DNA from: an uncultured Prevotellaceae bacterium
GTDB taxonomy: Bacteria; Bacteroidota; Bacteroidia; Bacteroidales; Bacteroidaceae
Length of the DNA: 64,000 bases
Assembly (NCBI GenBank): GCA_902795605.1
Contig: CADBLU010000109.1
Coordinates: 40,221 to 104,220 of the forward strand
Reading direction: 5' to 3'
Position numbers and translations under genes: made by a program. Positions 8,590-18,397 of this stretch are shown in pieces. How positions within the stretch are numbered: the stretch's first letter is position 1; each line of letters begins with the position of its first letter. A model generated the notes under the pieces. That model had not been told where the DNA came from, searched no databases, and saw only the letters and a program-made list of their open reading frames with translations.

Positions 8590-9564
8590 TTATTTCATCC
8601 TCAGGATATTATGCTTGATTTTTGAAATTAGGTATGATGGGTTGTAGAATGTTGATCTCATCAGATAATAGCAACCTGTAAATATTCTCCATTTTTTGAA
8701 AGCATAATAAGATTGTTTTAAAGATGTTGCGGAAATGGCTTCGTTTCTGATTTCTTTTCTTTCTTTCTCGCTTAATTGGTCAAGAAATTGGCAAAAAGTT
8801 AAATCTGCCTTGCCTGCTCTACGACGCCGCACATTCTTTTTTATATGTCTCATCCGAAGAATCATCCCCTCTGAATTATTCGACATGGCTTTTTCATGTT
8901 TTCTATATCCACAGAGAATTTCAGGCACTACAATAATCGCTTTGCCATTGACATAAAGGTCACTCATTCGGGTCCACAAGTCCAAATCTTCGCAGAGATC
9001 TCTGTAACGCGGTTTCCCTTCGGGGAATCCGTCTATGCAGTGACCTCCCACAGAAAGGGCTGCTTCTCTGTCGTAGATGGCCGTTGGCTGCATAAAAATC
9101 AATTTCCCTTTAGCGGCTTTTTCCAGGAATATTTCTTTGGAAGTTTCGCCTAAGAAAATGCCCCCTGTCATTTTGTTTCCCTTTTCATCAATGTAGTTTT
9201 GATAGCATCCCACGGCGATGAGGTCCTCGTCAGAAGAAATGGTATTGTAGAGCTTTTCTACAAGTGTGGGGTAGGGACAGTCGTCTGCATCAACAAATAA
9301 GAGGTATCGTGTCTTTGCATATTCTTCTACGTACCTTCTTCCTGCTGCCAAACCTTGATTGATCTCTATATTCACGATTTCATACTGGCGAGGATGCTTA
9401 GTGAAGAATTCGTTCACTTTATCTTCGCTTCGGTCCGTACTCTTATCGTTAATAATGAGTAAATGGAAATCCTGCATCGTTTGATTGATAATACATTGCA
9501 GTGTTTCCTCAATATATAATTCTGCGTTATACATGCAGATGGCAACAGTTAATTGGCAGGCCAT
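8590..9564 (-). CDS. Glycosyltransferase family 2 (GT-A)
   Basis: A 324-residue GT2 enzyme: LTVAICMYNAELYIEETLQ, HLLIINDKSTDRSEDKV, then LLFVDADDCPYP with the DxD-type acidic cluster near residue 95, and the acceptor-side motif FPEGKPRYRDLCEDLDLWTRM, the ED segment where the catalytic base usually lies. The C-terminus is basic and hydrophobic, consistent with membrane association. It lies between an acyltransferase and a protein of unknown function and is only 25 bp from the acyltransferase's expected start region. Specificity is unknown. Confidence 0.9.
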   Translation of the reverse strand: MACQLTVAICMYNAELYIEETLQCIINQTMQDFHLLIINDKSTDRSEDKVNEFFTKHPRQYEIVNIEINQGLAAGRRYVEEYAKTRYLLFVDADDCPYPTLVEKLYNTISSDEDLIAVGCYQNYIDEKGNKMTGGIFLGETSKEIFLEKAAKGKLIFMQPTAIYDREAALSVGGHCIDGFPEGKPRYRDLCEDLDLWTRMSDLYVNGKAIIVVPEILCGYRKHEKAMSNNSEGMILRMRHIKKNVRRRRAGKADLTFCQFLDQLSEKERKEIRNEAISATSLKQSYYAFKKWRIFTGCYYLMRSTFYNPSYLISKIKHNILRMK

Positions 9565-9606
9565 TCTAAATTTGGTTTTATGAAATAAGATAGATTTTGA
9601 TGATTT

Positions 9607-10341
9607 TTATCTGAAAAATAGAGGACCAAAGTAACCTATACGATGCAGAAAATAGTGAATGTAGAATTTGATAGATGTAAAAGCATTGTAAGAATATTCA
9701 TACCCGTACGAACCACTTTTTCCAACAATTTTTATAGGAAACCAGATTTCTTTTAGTTTGAAGGAATGTTTATTATCGTGGGCAGTATCGTACAGGAGAT
9801 GCTCAAAATAGTATTTGTTGGTGTCGTTTAGCTTCTCCATCCCTATCAAAAAATCATTGAGATAATAGTCACGATGAGCGACAACCAATCTGCTATCGCA
9901 TAGTATCTTTTTTCTACTGTCGCTATATTGAGTTGTGTAAATAATATCGGCTTGATTACATTTGTCTAATATGTGTCGGATGTTGTGGCAGATAAGTCTA
10001 CCTGTGATTTTTACAATCATAGGATATTCCCTGATTATAGCGGAGTTTTCTATAGCGTACTTTATAATAAGTGCTTCACCATATCCTTTTCCTCTGCTTT
10101 TATCATATTTATTCCCATCGAATGTGATGTATTCCAATCTCCCTGATGCAATAAATACTCTATATTCATTTGAAAAATCTGTCAATGTGTTTTCACAAAA
10201 TACTATAGGTGCTTTTGTGTGTTCAAGGTAGAAATTCAAAGCTTCTTTATATTGCTTTTCTCTTTCATCTTTATCTTTGATTGCGGTCAAAGTCATCTCT
10301 CCTGGATTTACGCAGGCTGTCAATAATATGCATGTTTTCAT
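9607..10341 (-). CDS. Polysaccharide-locus protein of unknown function, possible glycosyltransferase
   Basis: This 244-residue protein starts MKTCILLTACVNPGEMTLTA and contains YPMIVKITGRLICHNIRHIL followed by ADIIYTTQYSDSRKK. The order is a strand at the very N-terminus, a KITGR-like segment, then an aspartate-bearing strand. It faintly recalls WavE-type or other small GT-A-like LPS proteins, but I cannot assign a family. It has no signal peptide; the C-terminus is aromatic with one weak hydrophobic stretch. It is 3 bp downstream of a GT2 gene and clearly part of the operon. A transferase or modifying role is inferred from context only. Confidence 0.55.
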   Translation of the reverse strand: MKTCILLTACVNPGEMTLTAIKDKDEREKQYKEALNFYLEHTKAPIVFCENTLTDFSNEYRVFIASGRLEYITFDGNKYDKSRGKGYGEALIIKYAIENSAIIREYPMIVKITGRLICHNIRHILDKCNQADIIYTTQYSDSRKKILCDSRLVVAHRDYYLNDFLIGMEKLNDTNKYYFEHLLYDTAHDNKHSFKLKEIWFPIKIVGKSGSYGYEYSYNAFTSIKFYIHYFLHRIGYFGPLFFR

Positions 10342-10344
10342 AAA

Positions 10345-11205
10345 TCATCTCTTATTGATCTGTTGATGGGCATCCCACCAAATGAGTTTTTTCCCTTTAT
10401 ATGACCAATTGTAAAAAATATTGGGCAAGAGTATCGTAAATGCTTTGAATATCCTCCATAGCGGGAGATATTTAAGATCTGGTTTAAAATGATTTTTTTC
10501 CCACATGTATGCAGACTGTCTTTTTCTTTCGTCTGAAGGATTATATTTTAGCCCGTTACTGAATGTTTTCGACTGCTCGTTTGTGCGTATGACATAAGCA
10601 AATGTATGAATCGTTTTATATGTATAGCCCAATTTAAAGAACTGAACCCATAGGTCTAAATCCATAGACCAATATAGTTTTAAATCGAATTTCGCACTTT
10701 TTTCAAACAATTCTCTATGAAATATAGTGGTAGCAGAATGTACTAAAGGACCAAGATGGTTAAGAATCCAATTCCAATTGGCTCCATATAATGCACGGGT
10801 ACATACCCCTTGCTCATTGGACATGAGACTGTCGAAACAGAACCATTTTCTTTCGGGTTCTTTGGTAAGGGCTTTTTTCATCAAATCATTGATATGAGAT
10901 AACGCATTGGCCGTTAGGAAATCATCCGCATTTAGCCAAAACAACCAATCATATTTTGCCTTTTGAAAACCTTTGTTGAATGCGTCACTTTGTCCTTTGT
11001 CTGGTTCGGAAATCCAATAGTCAATATCAGACGAGTGTTTCTTGATGATATCTAATGAAGAGTCAGTAGAACCTCCGTCAATGACAATGATTTGTTTGGG
11101 ACCGTATTGCTGGAGAATGATACTGGTTAATGCATCATCAAGGTATTTCGCCATATTATAGTTGACGATGACAATTGAAAAACCTATGGATTTGCTATCT
11201 GTCAT
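10345..11205 (-). CDS. Glycosyltransferase family 2 (WcaA-type)
   Basis: A 286-residue GT2 protein with FSIVIVNYNMAKYLDDALTS, QIIVIDGGSTDSSLDIIKK, the family signature WISEPDKGQSDAFNKG, and the acidic site WLFWLNADDFLT. The EPDKG..DA.NKG pattern is shared with the GT2 at 22666-23520, so these two belong to one subfamily even though they are 11 kb apart. It probably transfers a hexose or HexNAc to the repeat unit. The short, AT-rich gene abuts the unknown protein downstream (3 bp). Confidence 0.9.
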   Translation of the reverse strand: MTDSKSIGFSIVIVNYNMAKYLDDALTSIILQQYGPKQIIVIDGGSTDSSLDIIKKHSSDIDYWISEPDKGQSDAFNKGFQKAKYDWLFWLNADDFLTANALSHINDLMKKALTKEPERKWFCFDSLMSNEQGVCTRALYGANWNWILNHLGPLVHSATTIFHRELFEKSAKFDLKLYWSMDLDLWVQFFKLGYTYKTIHTFAYVIRTNEQSKTFSNGLKYNPSDERKRQSAYMWEKNHFKPDLKYLPLWRIFKAFTILLPNIFYNWSYKGKKLIWWDAHQQINKR

Positions 11206-11243
11206 ATTGTTTTATCCAAATTATACAAGGGTTAAATAAACTA

Positions 11244-12278
11244 TTATGATGAATAATTGCTTTGTTGATTATTTTGAGAAAGCAAGAATCCATAATAAGT
11301 TAGTGATCCGTCTTTTGTGCTCTTTTGCCAGTCAGTCCTGAAACTCAGTTTGAAGAAGCATTCATTTTTTACCAAGTCCTCATAATCCTTTTTGTTGAAT
11401 GGCTGGTTCATTCTATTGGCCAGTTCATTGCGAAGAGGGTTTTTCAATGGAATCTTTTCCATGTCATCACCAATGGAGTTGAATTTCCGGCATGCATAAT
11501 AAATGATATAATCCATAGCGACATAGTCAGGCCAGCATTTTTCTCTGATGGCAATAGTCTGGAGCATTTTGCTGACAAAGGCATAAAGAGGATAATGCTT
11601 TCCTCGTGACCAAAGACACCAGGTGCTCCAATTCCATTCAAAAGTTGTCCAAAATCTTATAGACCTGTCAGAGCCTTCATATTTGCAGTTGGCTGTAAAG
11701 ATGGGGTGACACACCATTTTCTCGAAAGGAATAGCATAAGGAACCCATACAGTGGCATCTATCCACAGTCCACCATATGCATCGAGCAAAGTATGTCGGA
11801 CAATATCGCTGAAATTCGCTAATTTAATGGTGCCCTTCTCTGCTTTTTTGTAGATGATGTCAGGTAGTTGTATGTATTGTCTGAGATTGTCTTTTGTGAT
11901 GAGTGTTACGTTGTTGTTATGCTTTGTCAGCTGTGTATAGCATGCCTTTATCAGTGGAGGCATCTGTTCCTCTCCCTGATACCAGAACACCCAGATTCTT
12001 TTGTTGTCTTCGGCTTCTTCTTCTTTGGGAAGATTGGTTTTGAATTGGCTTATGATATCATCATAATTCTTCTCTATGTATTGATCCAGCCATGCTGTCT
12101 TTTTCTTTATTGCATAGGTGGAGAGCCGATGCGCGAAAGGAGGCCTGGCATAGAAACAAATCCACCATAGCAGATTGTGAAGTGCATACGAGACAGCATA
12201 GTTTTTTGATAGCTGCCACGTCTCAGTGAGCATCTTTTTGATGAGTCCGTATGCCTTATGTAGTTTGTTCATCCTCAT
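11244..12278 (-). CDS. Capsular polysaccharide synthesis protein (Caps_synth / GT32-like)
   Basis: A 344-residue protein matching the Caps_synth family: IWVFWYQGEEQMPPLIKACY, then NVTLITKDNLRQYI, then the acceptor/donor site SDIVRHTLLDAYGGLWIDAT. The GG-x-W-x-D-A-T segment stands where GT32 enzymes have their DxD. It would transfer a sugar, possibly a polyol- or phospho-linked group, to a capsule intermediate. The start (ATG 12278, or ATG 12272) overlaps the polymerase-like gene by 17-23 bp, which implies translational coupling. The first 50 residues include a hydrophobic stretch that may anchor it to the inner membrane. Confidence 0.8.
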   Translation of the reverse strand: MRMNKLHKAYGLIKKMLTETWQLSKNYAVSYALHNLLWWICFYARPPFAHRLSTYAIKKKTAWLDQYIEKNYDDIISQFKTNLPKEEEAEDNKRIWVFWYQGEEQMPPLIKACYTQLTKHNNNVTLITKDNLRQYIQLPDIIYKKAEKGTIKLANFSDIVRHTLLDAYGGLWIDATVWVPYAIPFEKMVCHPIFTANCKYEGSDRSIRFWTTFEWNWSTWCLWSRGKHYPLYAFVSKMLQTIAIREKCWPDYVAMDYIIYYACRKFNSIGDDMEKIPLKNPLRNELANRMNQPFNKKDYEDLVKNECFFKLSFRTDWQKSTKDGSLTYYGFLLSQNNQQSNYSS

Positions 12279-13494
12279 CTTCTTCCAATTCTTCTAAGTA
12301 TTCTGCACCATAGAAATACTCAGGATTATCTTGGTTCTCATAGAAATATCTTACAGCCGTGATAAAAAACATCAACTCCCACGCATAGTGTATATTGCTG
12401 CCTGCACCACCTCCTACACCAATAAACATAAAGATTGTGGCCAAGGAAAGGAAACGGTAGGCACAAGCAAAATTAAAAATCAATGTGATGATATAAAAGA
12501 TGAGACCATAATCATCAAAGAGGGTCATCTTTTGTTTGATAAACAAATATTTGTTGCGGGAATAGTCGATACCATGTCCCAACCATGTCGATTCTTTCGT
12601 GAAGTCAGCTTTGAAGGAATTGATGGTTGGATTGATTCGCGATGCTCCAGATCCGTCGGCTTCCATGATTTTGTCTCTGTCGAGTGTCGTGGTGGCTTCG
12701 ATAGCGGCTGTGGCGCGTTCCAATTGTTCGTTATCCATGGTGGGAAGAACCATATAGAAAATGAATCCTAAAATTGGAATCATGTAATACCAGTTGTGCC
12801 ATCTGACAAAATATAGACTAAAAACAATCAGACATACGTAAGCTGTGCCGCTCCCCATGGTGGTCATCATCCATAGGAACATCAAGGTAATAGTCCTGTA
12901 TTCAGATGAAAATAACTCCATTATAGAGAATGGCCCTTCTCCCCGAATATATTCATTACACTTGACATAGGCATAATAAAGCACCAGCATGGTCCTGGCG
13001 AAGGTGCTTGGTTCCATGGATAAAGAATAGCAACCAAATTCTCTATTTAATTCGTAAGTGAGATTAATCAAAGGAAAAACACGTATTCCAGCTAAAATAA
13101 ATGCTTGTTGTATGACACATACGATAAAATAGGCATACATCATCCCTTTGACGATTTTCAGGAACAAGTGAATGTTGAATACATGCCTTACATAAATGAG
13201 ATTGTACGCACAACAATAAAAGACGACTAATCCCATGGAGTAGTAGAGGGTAGACCATCTTAAGGATTCGGGATGGGATACTCCTACATACACTTGCCAT
13301 AGAATATAGATAAATCCAATAAGAATGGGTTTGGTTATTCTGAAGCACCAAAAAAGCAATACAGGCACCGTAGATACTATTAATGCTAATTTGAGCGGGC
13401 CAAAACCGCCACGTCCTTCAATAGGTATATAGTATATACCGAAAAGGACAATTAAAATAACCGCGTATTTCTGAATATAACTTAGTTGTTGCAT
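12256..13494 (-). CDS. wzy: Wzy-like O-antigen/capsule polymerase
   Basis: A 412-residue protein with ten or more hydrophobic segments and a long periplasmic-type loop between about residues 255 and 315. That loop holds GSGASRINPTINSF and ESTWLGHGIDYSRNK, the pattern of O-antigen ligase/polymerase proteins; SMEPSTFARTMLVLYYAY matches the conserved segment that precedes it. It would polymerise undecaprenyl-linked repeats in the periplasm. The acidic tail ELEEDEDEQ is cytoplasmic or flexible. Its presence alongside an ABC exporter (wzm/wzt) is unusual, because polymerisation by Wzy normally goes with a Wzx flippase and none is visible here. WaaL-type ligase activity is the main alternative. Confidence 0.75.
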   Translation of the reverse strand: MQQLSYIQKYAVILIVLFGIYYIPIEGRGGFGPLKLALIVSTVPVLLFWCFRITKPILIGFIYILWQVYVGVSHPESLRWSTLYYSMGLVVFYCCAYNLIYVRHVFNIHLFLKIVKGMMYAYFIVCVIQQAFILAGIRVFPLINLTYELNREFGCYSLSMEPSTFARTMLVLYYAYVKCNEYIRGEGPFSIMELFSSEYRTITLMFLWMMTTMGSGTAYVCLIVFSLYFVRWHNWYYMIPILGFIFYMVLPTMDNEQLERATAAIEATTTLDRDKIMEADGSGASRINPTINSFKADFTKESTWLGHGIDYSRNKYLFIKQKMTLFDDYGLIFYIITLIFNFACAYRFLSLATIFMFIGVGGGAGSNIHYAWELMFFITAVRYFYENQDNPEYFYGAEYLEELEEDEDEQTT

Positions 13495-13513
13495 AAGATT
13501 TGTGTAAAATCAA

Positions 13514-14536
13514 TTACGAAAAGGTTGTTTGATTCCGTTTACCAAGCATGAAACTCAGCTTATTATTGAAGAGCCACACCATAGGATAGGTGACTATTAT
13601 TGCAGCGACAAAATAGGCCAATGTCCGCATTCCTTCAAATTGAGGGTGATGAAGTAGCGCTCGGTCAATGAATTTCATTATTTCCAGCGTGATGCTGAAG
13701 TGGGTGCACATCAACACAAGAGAGTTCTTTCCCCAATAAGTGAAGAATTTTGTGGTGTGGAGCTGGCTGATGTTTGAGAACAGACACATTATGCTGAATG
13801 CGGAGAGCAGATTGATCAAATAAACATTCACAATATCGATAGGGAAAGGGTAAATGACCAGTATGATGCTGATTGTCAGCATGGCAAGTCCTCCGATGAA
13901 AGTCCATAGGTTGGTACTTTCCATATATCGAGAAAAGCATTTTGCGAGAAGGAAACCTGCGGCAATAACAGGCCATGCTCTTAATGTCCATACGATAGGG
14001 CAGAGTGGTGCGTCTATGATGCGATGTATATCGTCTGTTCTTAACGGAATCCAATAAGTATCATATAAGTGGATGAGAAAAATGGAACACACGAGCAGAA
14101 GGAGAGAGTAAGTGACAGGCCTTTTGCTGTTGCGTACCAGGCAAAACAGGCATTCAGCGAAAAATAGGACAGGGAGGAACCATAGGGTGCCAATGCCATG
14201 GAGCACAATGGATTTATAGATGTCTCTGAAGATGATTTTTAATTCTATCTGTCCGAGAAGAAACCATATGATATCAAATACGAGTATTATTAAGGTAAAC
14301 CAAAAGTAAGGGATGCCTAATTGCCGGATTCTTTTTCTCGCCAATTCCTTGACAGAAAGAGAGTCTCCTTTTATCCCTTGCAGCCAGCCGGAGGTAAAGA
14401 AAAAAGCTGTAATCATAAACAAGCCAATCCATACATTGACTTCATTGGGGAGTACGCCTGCCTCAAAATGAAGCAGGGCAATGCACAAGATAGCAAGGCC
14501 TTTTACAGCATCAATATAGTTTATTCTTTTATTCAC
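13514..14536 (-). CDS. Acyltransferase 3 family membrane protein
   Basis: A 340-residue polytopic protein beginning KRINYIDAVKGLAILCIALL, the characteristic start of acyltransferase 3 proteins, with the conserved histidine in LLHFE. About ten membrane segments follow, with the basic cytoplasmic loop LARKRIRQLGIPYF. It should O-acylate a sugar using an acyl-CoA-derived donor. The start codon is GTG (14536), with AAAAAAGG just before it; no in-frame ATG fits the family length. Together with 7595-8524 and 15410-16495 it makes three acyltransferases in 9 kb, so the glycan may carry several acyl groups. Confidence 0.88.
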   Translation of the reverse strand: MNKRINYIDAVKGLAILCIALLHFEAGVLPNEVNVWIGLFMITAFFFTSGWLQGIKGDSLSVKELARKRIRQLGIPYFWFTLIILVFDIIWFLLGQIELKIIFRDIYKSIVLHGIGTLWFLPVLFFAECLFCLVRNSKRPVTYSLLLLVCSIFLIHLYDTYWIPLRTDDIHRIIDAPLCPIVWTLRAWPVIAAGFLLAKCFSRYMESTNLWTFIGGLAMLTISIILVIYPFPIDIVNVYLINLLSAFSIMCLFSNISQLHTTKFFTYWGKNSLVLMCTHFSITLEIMKFIDRALLHHPQFEGMRTLAYFVAAIIVTYPMVWLFNNKLSFMLGKRNQTTFS

Positions 14537-14541
14537 CTTTT

Positions 14542-15408
14542 TTATTTGCGGATTTTATGATAGATATTCAGCGCGACAAAATACAAATGAGTGGAGAGTT
14601 CGGCATAGATTTTCCCCCATATCGGATAGCCGCTGTAATGCCGGATATATAGTATTTGTGAATGTTTCCAGTGTTTTGAGCAGTAGGCGGGAGTTCCTTC
14701 TTTGCTCTTTTTATGATCGTGAACAGCTTGGGCTGTGGCATCATAATACAGTTTTTTTCCGCTCATTTCCACCTGGCGGGCAAGTATGGGCTCTTCGCCA
14801 TAGAGGAATGTGCGCTCATCGAAATAACCCATCTCTTTGATCAATGTCATACGCAACAAGATGCAACAGCCGTTCAGGCATTGACAGTATCGGGATTTCT
14901 CTGGGGCTTCTATCCAGTCAGGCACATCGGTCATGTTCTTTTTACGGAAGATGTCTTTTACCCAACTGAAACTATCTTGCCATTTTCCCTCACCCACACG
15001 TTTAGGATTCTGATGGATACCCAGAGGCGTGACAATATCGCTTCCGCAGACTGCAATGTCTTTGTCCATCTCTATGGTCGCTATCATTTTTTGTAGGAAA
15101 TCACTTTGTGGAAACTCCATATCAGGATTGGCAACCATTGCATATTCATAACCTTTTGAAGCTGCATAGCGCAGTCCCACATTATTTCCAGCGTTATAGC
15201 CAAGGTTCTTGTTGTTGGCGATAAAAGTGCAACCTTCCTTTTTGCATAATTGCTCAACAGCGCATCTATCTTCCCGCTCCGAACAATTGTCCACAACAAT
15301 GATTTCTATCTCCTGATTCTCTTGCCTTTTTAAGGAACGGATACATTTCTCACAGTCAGCGGATGAGTTATAGTTGAGGATGATGATAGCGATTTTCATA
15401 TTTCTCAT
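14542..15408 (-). CDS. Glycosyltransferase family 2 (rhamnosyltransferase-like)
   Basis: A 288-residue GT2 enzyme: IAIIILNYNSSADCEKCIRS, EIIVVDNCSEREDR, then NKNLGYNAGNNVGLRYAA and VANPDMEFPQ. The N-N-x-G-Y-x-x-G-N-N-x-G plus NPD arrangement is typical of the WbbL/RfbF branch, which often uses dTDP-rhamnose. This fits the dTDP-sugar gene rfbA in the operon but does not prove rhamnose. The gene lies between two acyltransferases, one base from the upstream gene. The start may be ATG 15399, three codons in. Confidence 0.88.
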   Translation of the reverse strand: MRNMKIAIIILNYNSSADCEKCIRSLKRQENQEIEIIVVDNCSEREDRCAVEQLCKKEGCTFIANNKNLGYNAGNNVGLRYAASKGYEYAMVANPDMEFPQSDFLQKMIATIEMDKDIAVCGSDIVTPLGIHQNPKRVGEGKWQDSFSWVKDIFRKKNMTDVPDWIEAPEKSRYCQCLNGCCILLRMTLIKEMGYFDERTFLYGEEPILARQVEMSGKKLYYDATAQAVHDHKKSKEGTPAYCSKHWKHSQILYIRHYSGYPIWGKIYAELSTHLYFVALNIYHKIRK

Positions 15409-15409
15409 G

Positions 15410-16495
15410 TCAGATGTTGGGGAGTTTCCCCATAATCATTCGTATTATTTGTGGAGCGTATTTCTTTTCAATCCATTTGGTGAGAAAATGGGAAAGAGCA
15501 AGAAGAATCAGCAGAGTGATAATAAATACGATTATACTGAGTATGGGCTTGCCAGAGATAGGGAGTCTTATATAAAGATAGCATGACAAGGAACAAATCA
15601 GCGGCATGTGAATGAGATAGACCATCAGTGAGATACTTCCTAACCATTTGAGAAATCCACATCCGAGAATCATTTTTAAAATAGGACAGGAAATAACACC
15701 CACTACCAAAAAGATAGCCGTAAGGACGCCTTTCATGGGAAACATAATATCGGGGAAAAACAAGTATGTGATTGCTGTGAGCGCCAGAGAAAATAGGGAA
15801 ATGAGATAGTTTCCTTTATTCAGGAAAGGAAAAACATATAAAAGTGCCAGTCCCACCAATGCTGGGACATAGTATAAAGAAATGAGATAGCCTATGAGGA
15901 ACGTTGCAAACCCGATGATAAGAAGCCGATATCTGATTCTCATTCTATGAGTGATGATGTGCATCATCATGACAAAATAGGCTCCGATGAACACATATTT
16001 TAACATCCAGAGCGGAAGGTCTATTCCTGATACATCACCAATAGGTGAACAAATAAAAGCCTTAAATACTCGTAAAATGAGAAAAGGATATGTAGAATGG
16101 TTGTAATGGGAAGTGGCTATTTCTACTCCAGAGAATTCTGCATATTCATAATTATACATTAATCCGAGCCATCTCATGCATGCAACGATGACAATGATTG
16201 GAGCGATGGGGACAGCCAGTCTTAAATAGCGTTTCACCAAAGTATCTCTGACTGTTTTTATCGTTAGCGGTTTAAGACTTAATGAGTATGCGTTGGAGAA
16301 TCCGCTGAGCAAGATAAAGACACAAACGGCTACACAACCGTCAATCAAGAATCTTGTGAGCGAATGGCTTGTCAAAGTGTCTACAGGATAGTAGATGGCT
16401 CCTGTATAAAGGGCGAAATGCCATGAGAATACACTCAAGGCAGCCAAGCCTTTCATGCCGTCGATATAGTCAAATCTTTTCACTTTCTGCATCAT
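15410..16495 (-). CDS. Acyltransferase 3 family membrane protein
   Basis: A 361-residue protein with the family N-terminus KRFDYIDGMKGLAALSVFSW and conserved histidine in WHFALY, followed by CVFILLSGFSNAYSL and roughly ten membrane helices. The C-terminus KYAPQIIRMIMG is basic and cytoplasmic. It should transfer acetyl or another small acyl group onto the glycan at the inner membrane. It lies 1 bp upstream of the rhamnosyltransferase-like gene and 6 bp after the HAD-type gene, so it is embedded in the operon. The acceptor is unknown. Confidence 0.88.
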   Translation of the reverse strand: MMQKVKRFDYIDGMKGLAALSVFSWHFALYTGAIYYPVDTLTSHSLTRFLIDGCVAVCVFILLSGFSNAYSLSLKPLTIKTVRDTLVKRYLRLAVPIAPIIVIVACMRWLGLMYNYEYAEFSGVEIATSHYNHSTYPFLILRVFKAFICSPIGDVSGIDLPLWMLKYVFIGAYFVMMMHIITHRMRIRYRLLIIGFATFLIGYLISLYYVPALVGLALLYVFPFLNKGNYLISLFSLALTAITYLFFPDIMFPMKGVLTAIFLVVGVISCPILKMILGCGFLKWLGSISLMVYLIHMPLICSLSCYLYIRLPISGKPILSIIVFIITLLILLALSHFLTKWIEKKYAPQIIRMIMGKLPNI

Positions 16496-16501
16496 GATAT
16501 T

Positions 16502-18397
16502 TTATTGATTTGTCATCAGTCTTAAGTAGAACTGTCTCCGAAGATGTCCTGTTACATGGCTGAGTCTCTTCGAGATGTTCCATGCCCAATGTGGGAGAGT
16601 GAGGCGTAGGCTGGCCCAGTCGAAGGCGGTGATATGTTTACCCATGAGGATATGCTGGGTCAATTCTTTCGTGCTCATTCGTTTGACAAATGGCTCAGCA
16701 TCGAAATCCGCACAAACCGTGAGAGGTGACAGGTCAATGTCGATATTTGTAGTGGTGATAGTGTCAATGGATATTTCTACCCATCTTTTGAGCATTTCGC
16801 TTTTGTTTGCCAGGCCCAATCGCGATACTTCTTTTGCCATACTGCATGCGACACTGATATTGCTTCGCGTAATCTCGGTGTCTTCGTATGACTTACCGCC
16901 GGAAAAGACGGGAATGATGTGCCCTCTATCGTCTTTCTCATATCCGATGGTAGATGGGTAGGGCGATGCCGAATAGTAGTTCTCTATCAGTCCGGTGGCC
17001 CCTGTAGACAGTTCGCCTTTCTTGAAATAGGAAGTATATTTACCCGCCGTCTCAGGCAGCACATCCCCGCGGATGCCATAATAATAAAATTCCACCTCCC
17101 GCATCCCGTTTCTTTTAAGCAGGTCGTTGATTATCAGTCGGGTGGTACCGAGCCATCCCACATCCACCATGGCCGATTTCTTTCCTTCGCCTAATCCCTC
17201 TTGGATGAGATAGTCTTTCAATAGCGTGTGAGCTTCGCTTGCTCTTTGTTGGAGAACAGGGGTATAGCCGCTCTTGAAGACCTTGTCGAGGAAATCGGCT
17301 TCCTGCTGCTTGTCGTTGGCCCGGCCGTAGTTGAACGTGATGCCGAATTGCCTGGACATTTCCTCTCTTGTCGTGCCGAGCAATTGGAGATATTTCTCAA
17401 CGGAGCCTTGCCTGACGATGGTGTGATGGTCGGCTATCGTCAGGAATTTCTCCTCGTTGCCCCCGAAGAGATAGGGTAGGGTGAGCGAGCGCCTGGACAC
17501 AAAGAGATAACGCAGTTCGATTTCTGGAAACTCTTCTGTGAAAGCCTCTGCGATGCACATCAAGATATAGCTGTCGCGTGAGAGGAAATAGAGGCGGCGG
17601 ATGCCACGTTTGCTTGCGTCGCTGAGCAGAGAGTACACATAGGGGATATAGGCAGGAGCCACGAAGTCAGCTGCCATGGCCGCATATGAGGTGTTGCCGT
17701 GCATGAGGCGTGCCGCACGGCTGATGGCAGGGAGGAGGGACCAATGGGTGTCGGCTGTCGTCTTCCCTGTTTGTAGCACGTACCTTTCTGCCGGGGTCAT
17801 CGACGTCTCTATCTTGATGGCCTCAATCCCATGCTTGTGGGCATTTTTCACATCACTGCGAAGGTTGTCGCCGTAATGCACCCATGAGGTAGGTTGCAAG
17901 TCTTGGCGTACCACGTCGTAGAGGCCGCCGAGATCCTTTCTTGCTCTGTATTCACACGACACATAAACCTTGTCTTCTGCTTCTGCGCACCCCTCTCTCA
18001 TGAGGATTTCCTTGAGAAAAAGGCTGTCCAGATACATGTCGCTGATGAAGGCAATCGTGAATCCCTCTTCACGTTTCTGCCTGATGATGTCGCGGACATA
18101 GGGATAGGCAGTCAGATTCTCACTCTCGATATCCTTTTCTATTGCCATCACCTGTTCGGCGGTGTATTCGGAAAAGGTCTCTTTCTTGAAGAGCGAATAG
18201 AGCTCGCTGAGGGTGTTGTCGACACCATGAAAGGCTTTGTAGGCCATTTGTCCTGCTTCCAGACGCCACTTCAGAAATGCATTTCTTTTGGCTTCGTCAC
18301 CAGAATAGAGCCTGTCGGCCAACAGCCCATAGACGGCATCGTGACCGCATCGGCGGATCAACGACGTGTCGAAGATGTCGAAAGAGGCGAGTCTCAC
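16502..18397 (-). CDS. HAD-superfamily polysaccharide biosynthesis protein
   Basis: A 631-residue protein with a HAD domain in the first 210 residues: motif I FDIFDTSL (D7, D10), motif II-like IAFISDMYLDS, and WVHYGDNLRSDVKNA for motif IV, all correctly ordered for a phosphatase or phosphotransferase. The remaining 420 residues have no family I can name; they contain LYFLSRDSYILMCIAEAF and KSAMVDVGWLGTTRLI. Proteins of this build recur in bacterial O-antigen and capsule clusters with uncertain function. The start is GTG 18397, overlapping the previous gene's stop by 4 bp. The gene has a higher G+C feel than the glycosyltransferases on either side, so it may have a separate origin. Confidence 0.75.
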   Translation of the reverse strand: MRLASFDIFDTSLIRRCGHDAVYGLLADRLYSGDEAKRNAFLKWRLEAGQMAYKAFHGVDNTLSELYSLFKKETFSEYTAEQVMAIEKDIESENLTAYPYVRDIIRQKREEGFTIAFISDMYLDSLFLKEILMREGCAEAEDKVYVSCEYRARKDLGGLYDVVRQDLQPTSWVHYGDNLRSDVKNAHKHGIEAIKIETSMTPAERYVLQTGKTTADTHWSLLPAISRAARLMHGNTSYAAMAADFVAPAYIPYVYSLLSDASKRGIRRLYFLSRDSYILMCIAEAFTEEFPEIELRYLFVSRRSLTLPYLFGGNEEKFLTIADHHTIVRQGSVEKYLQLLGTTREEMSRQFGITFNYGRANDKQQEADFLDKVFKSGYTPVLQQRASEAHTLLKDYLIQEGLGEGKKSAMVDVGWLGTTRLIINDLLKRNGMREVEFYYYGIRGDVLPETAGKYTSYFKKGELSTGATGLIENYYSASPYPSTIGYEKDDRGHIIPVFSGGKSYEDTEITRSNISVACSMAKEVSRLGLANKSEMLKRWVEISIDTITTTNIDIDLSPLTVCADFDAEPFVKRMSTKELTQHILMGKHITAFDWASLRLTLPHWAWNISKRLSHVTGHLRRQFYLRLMTNQ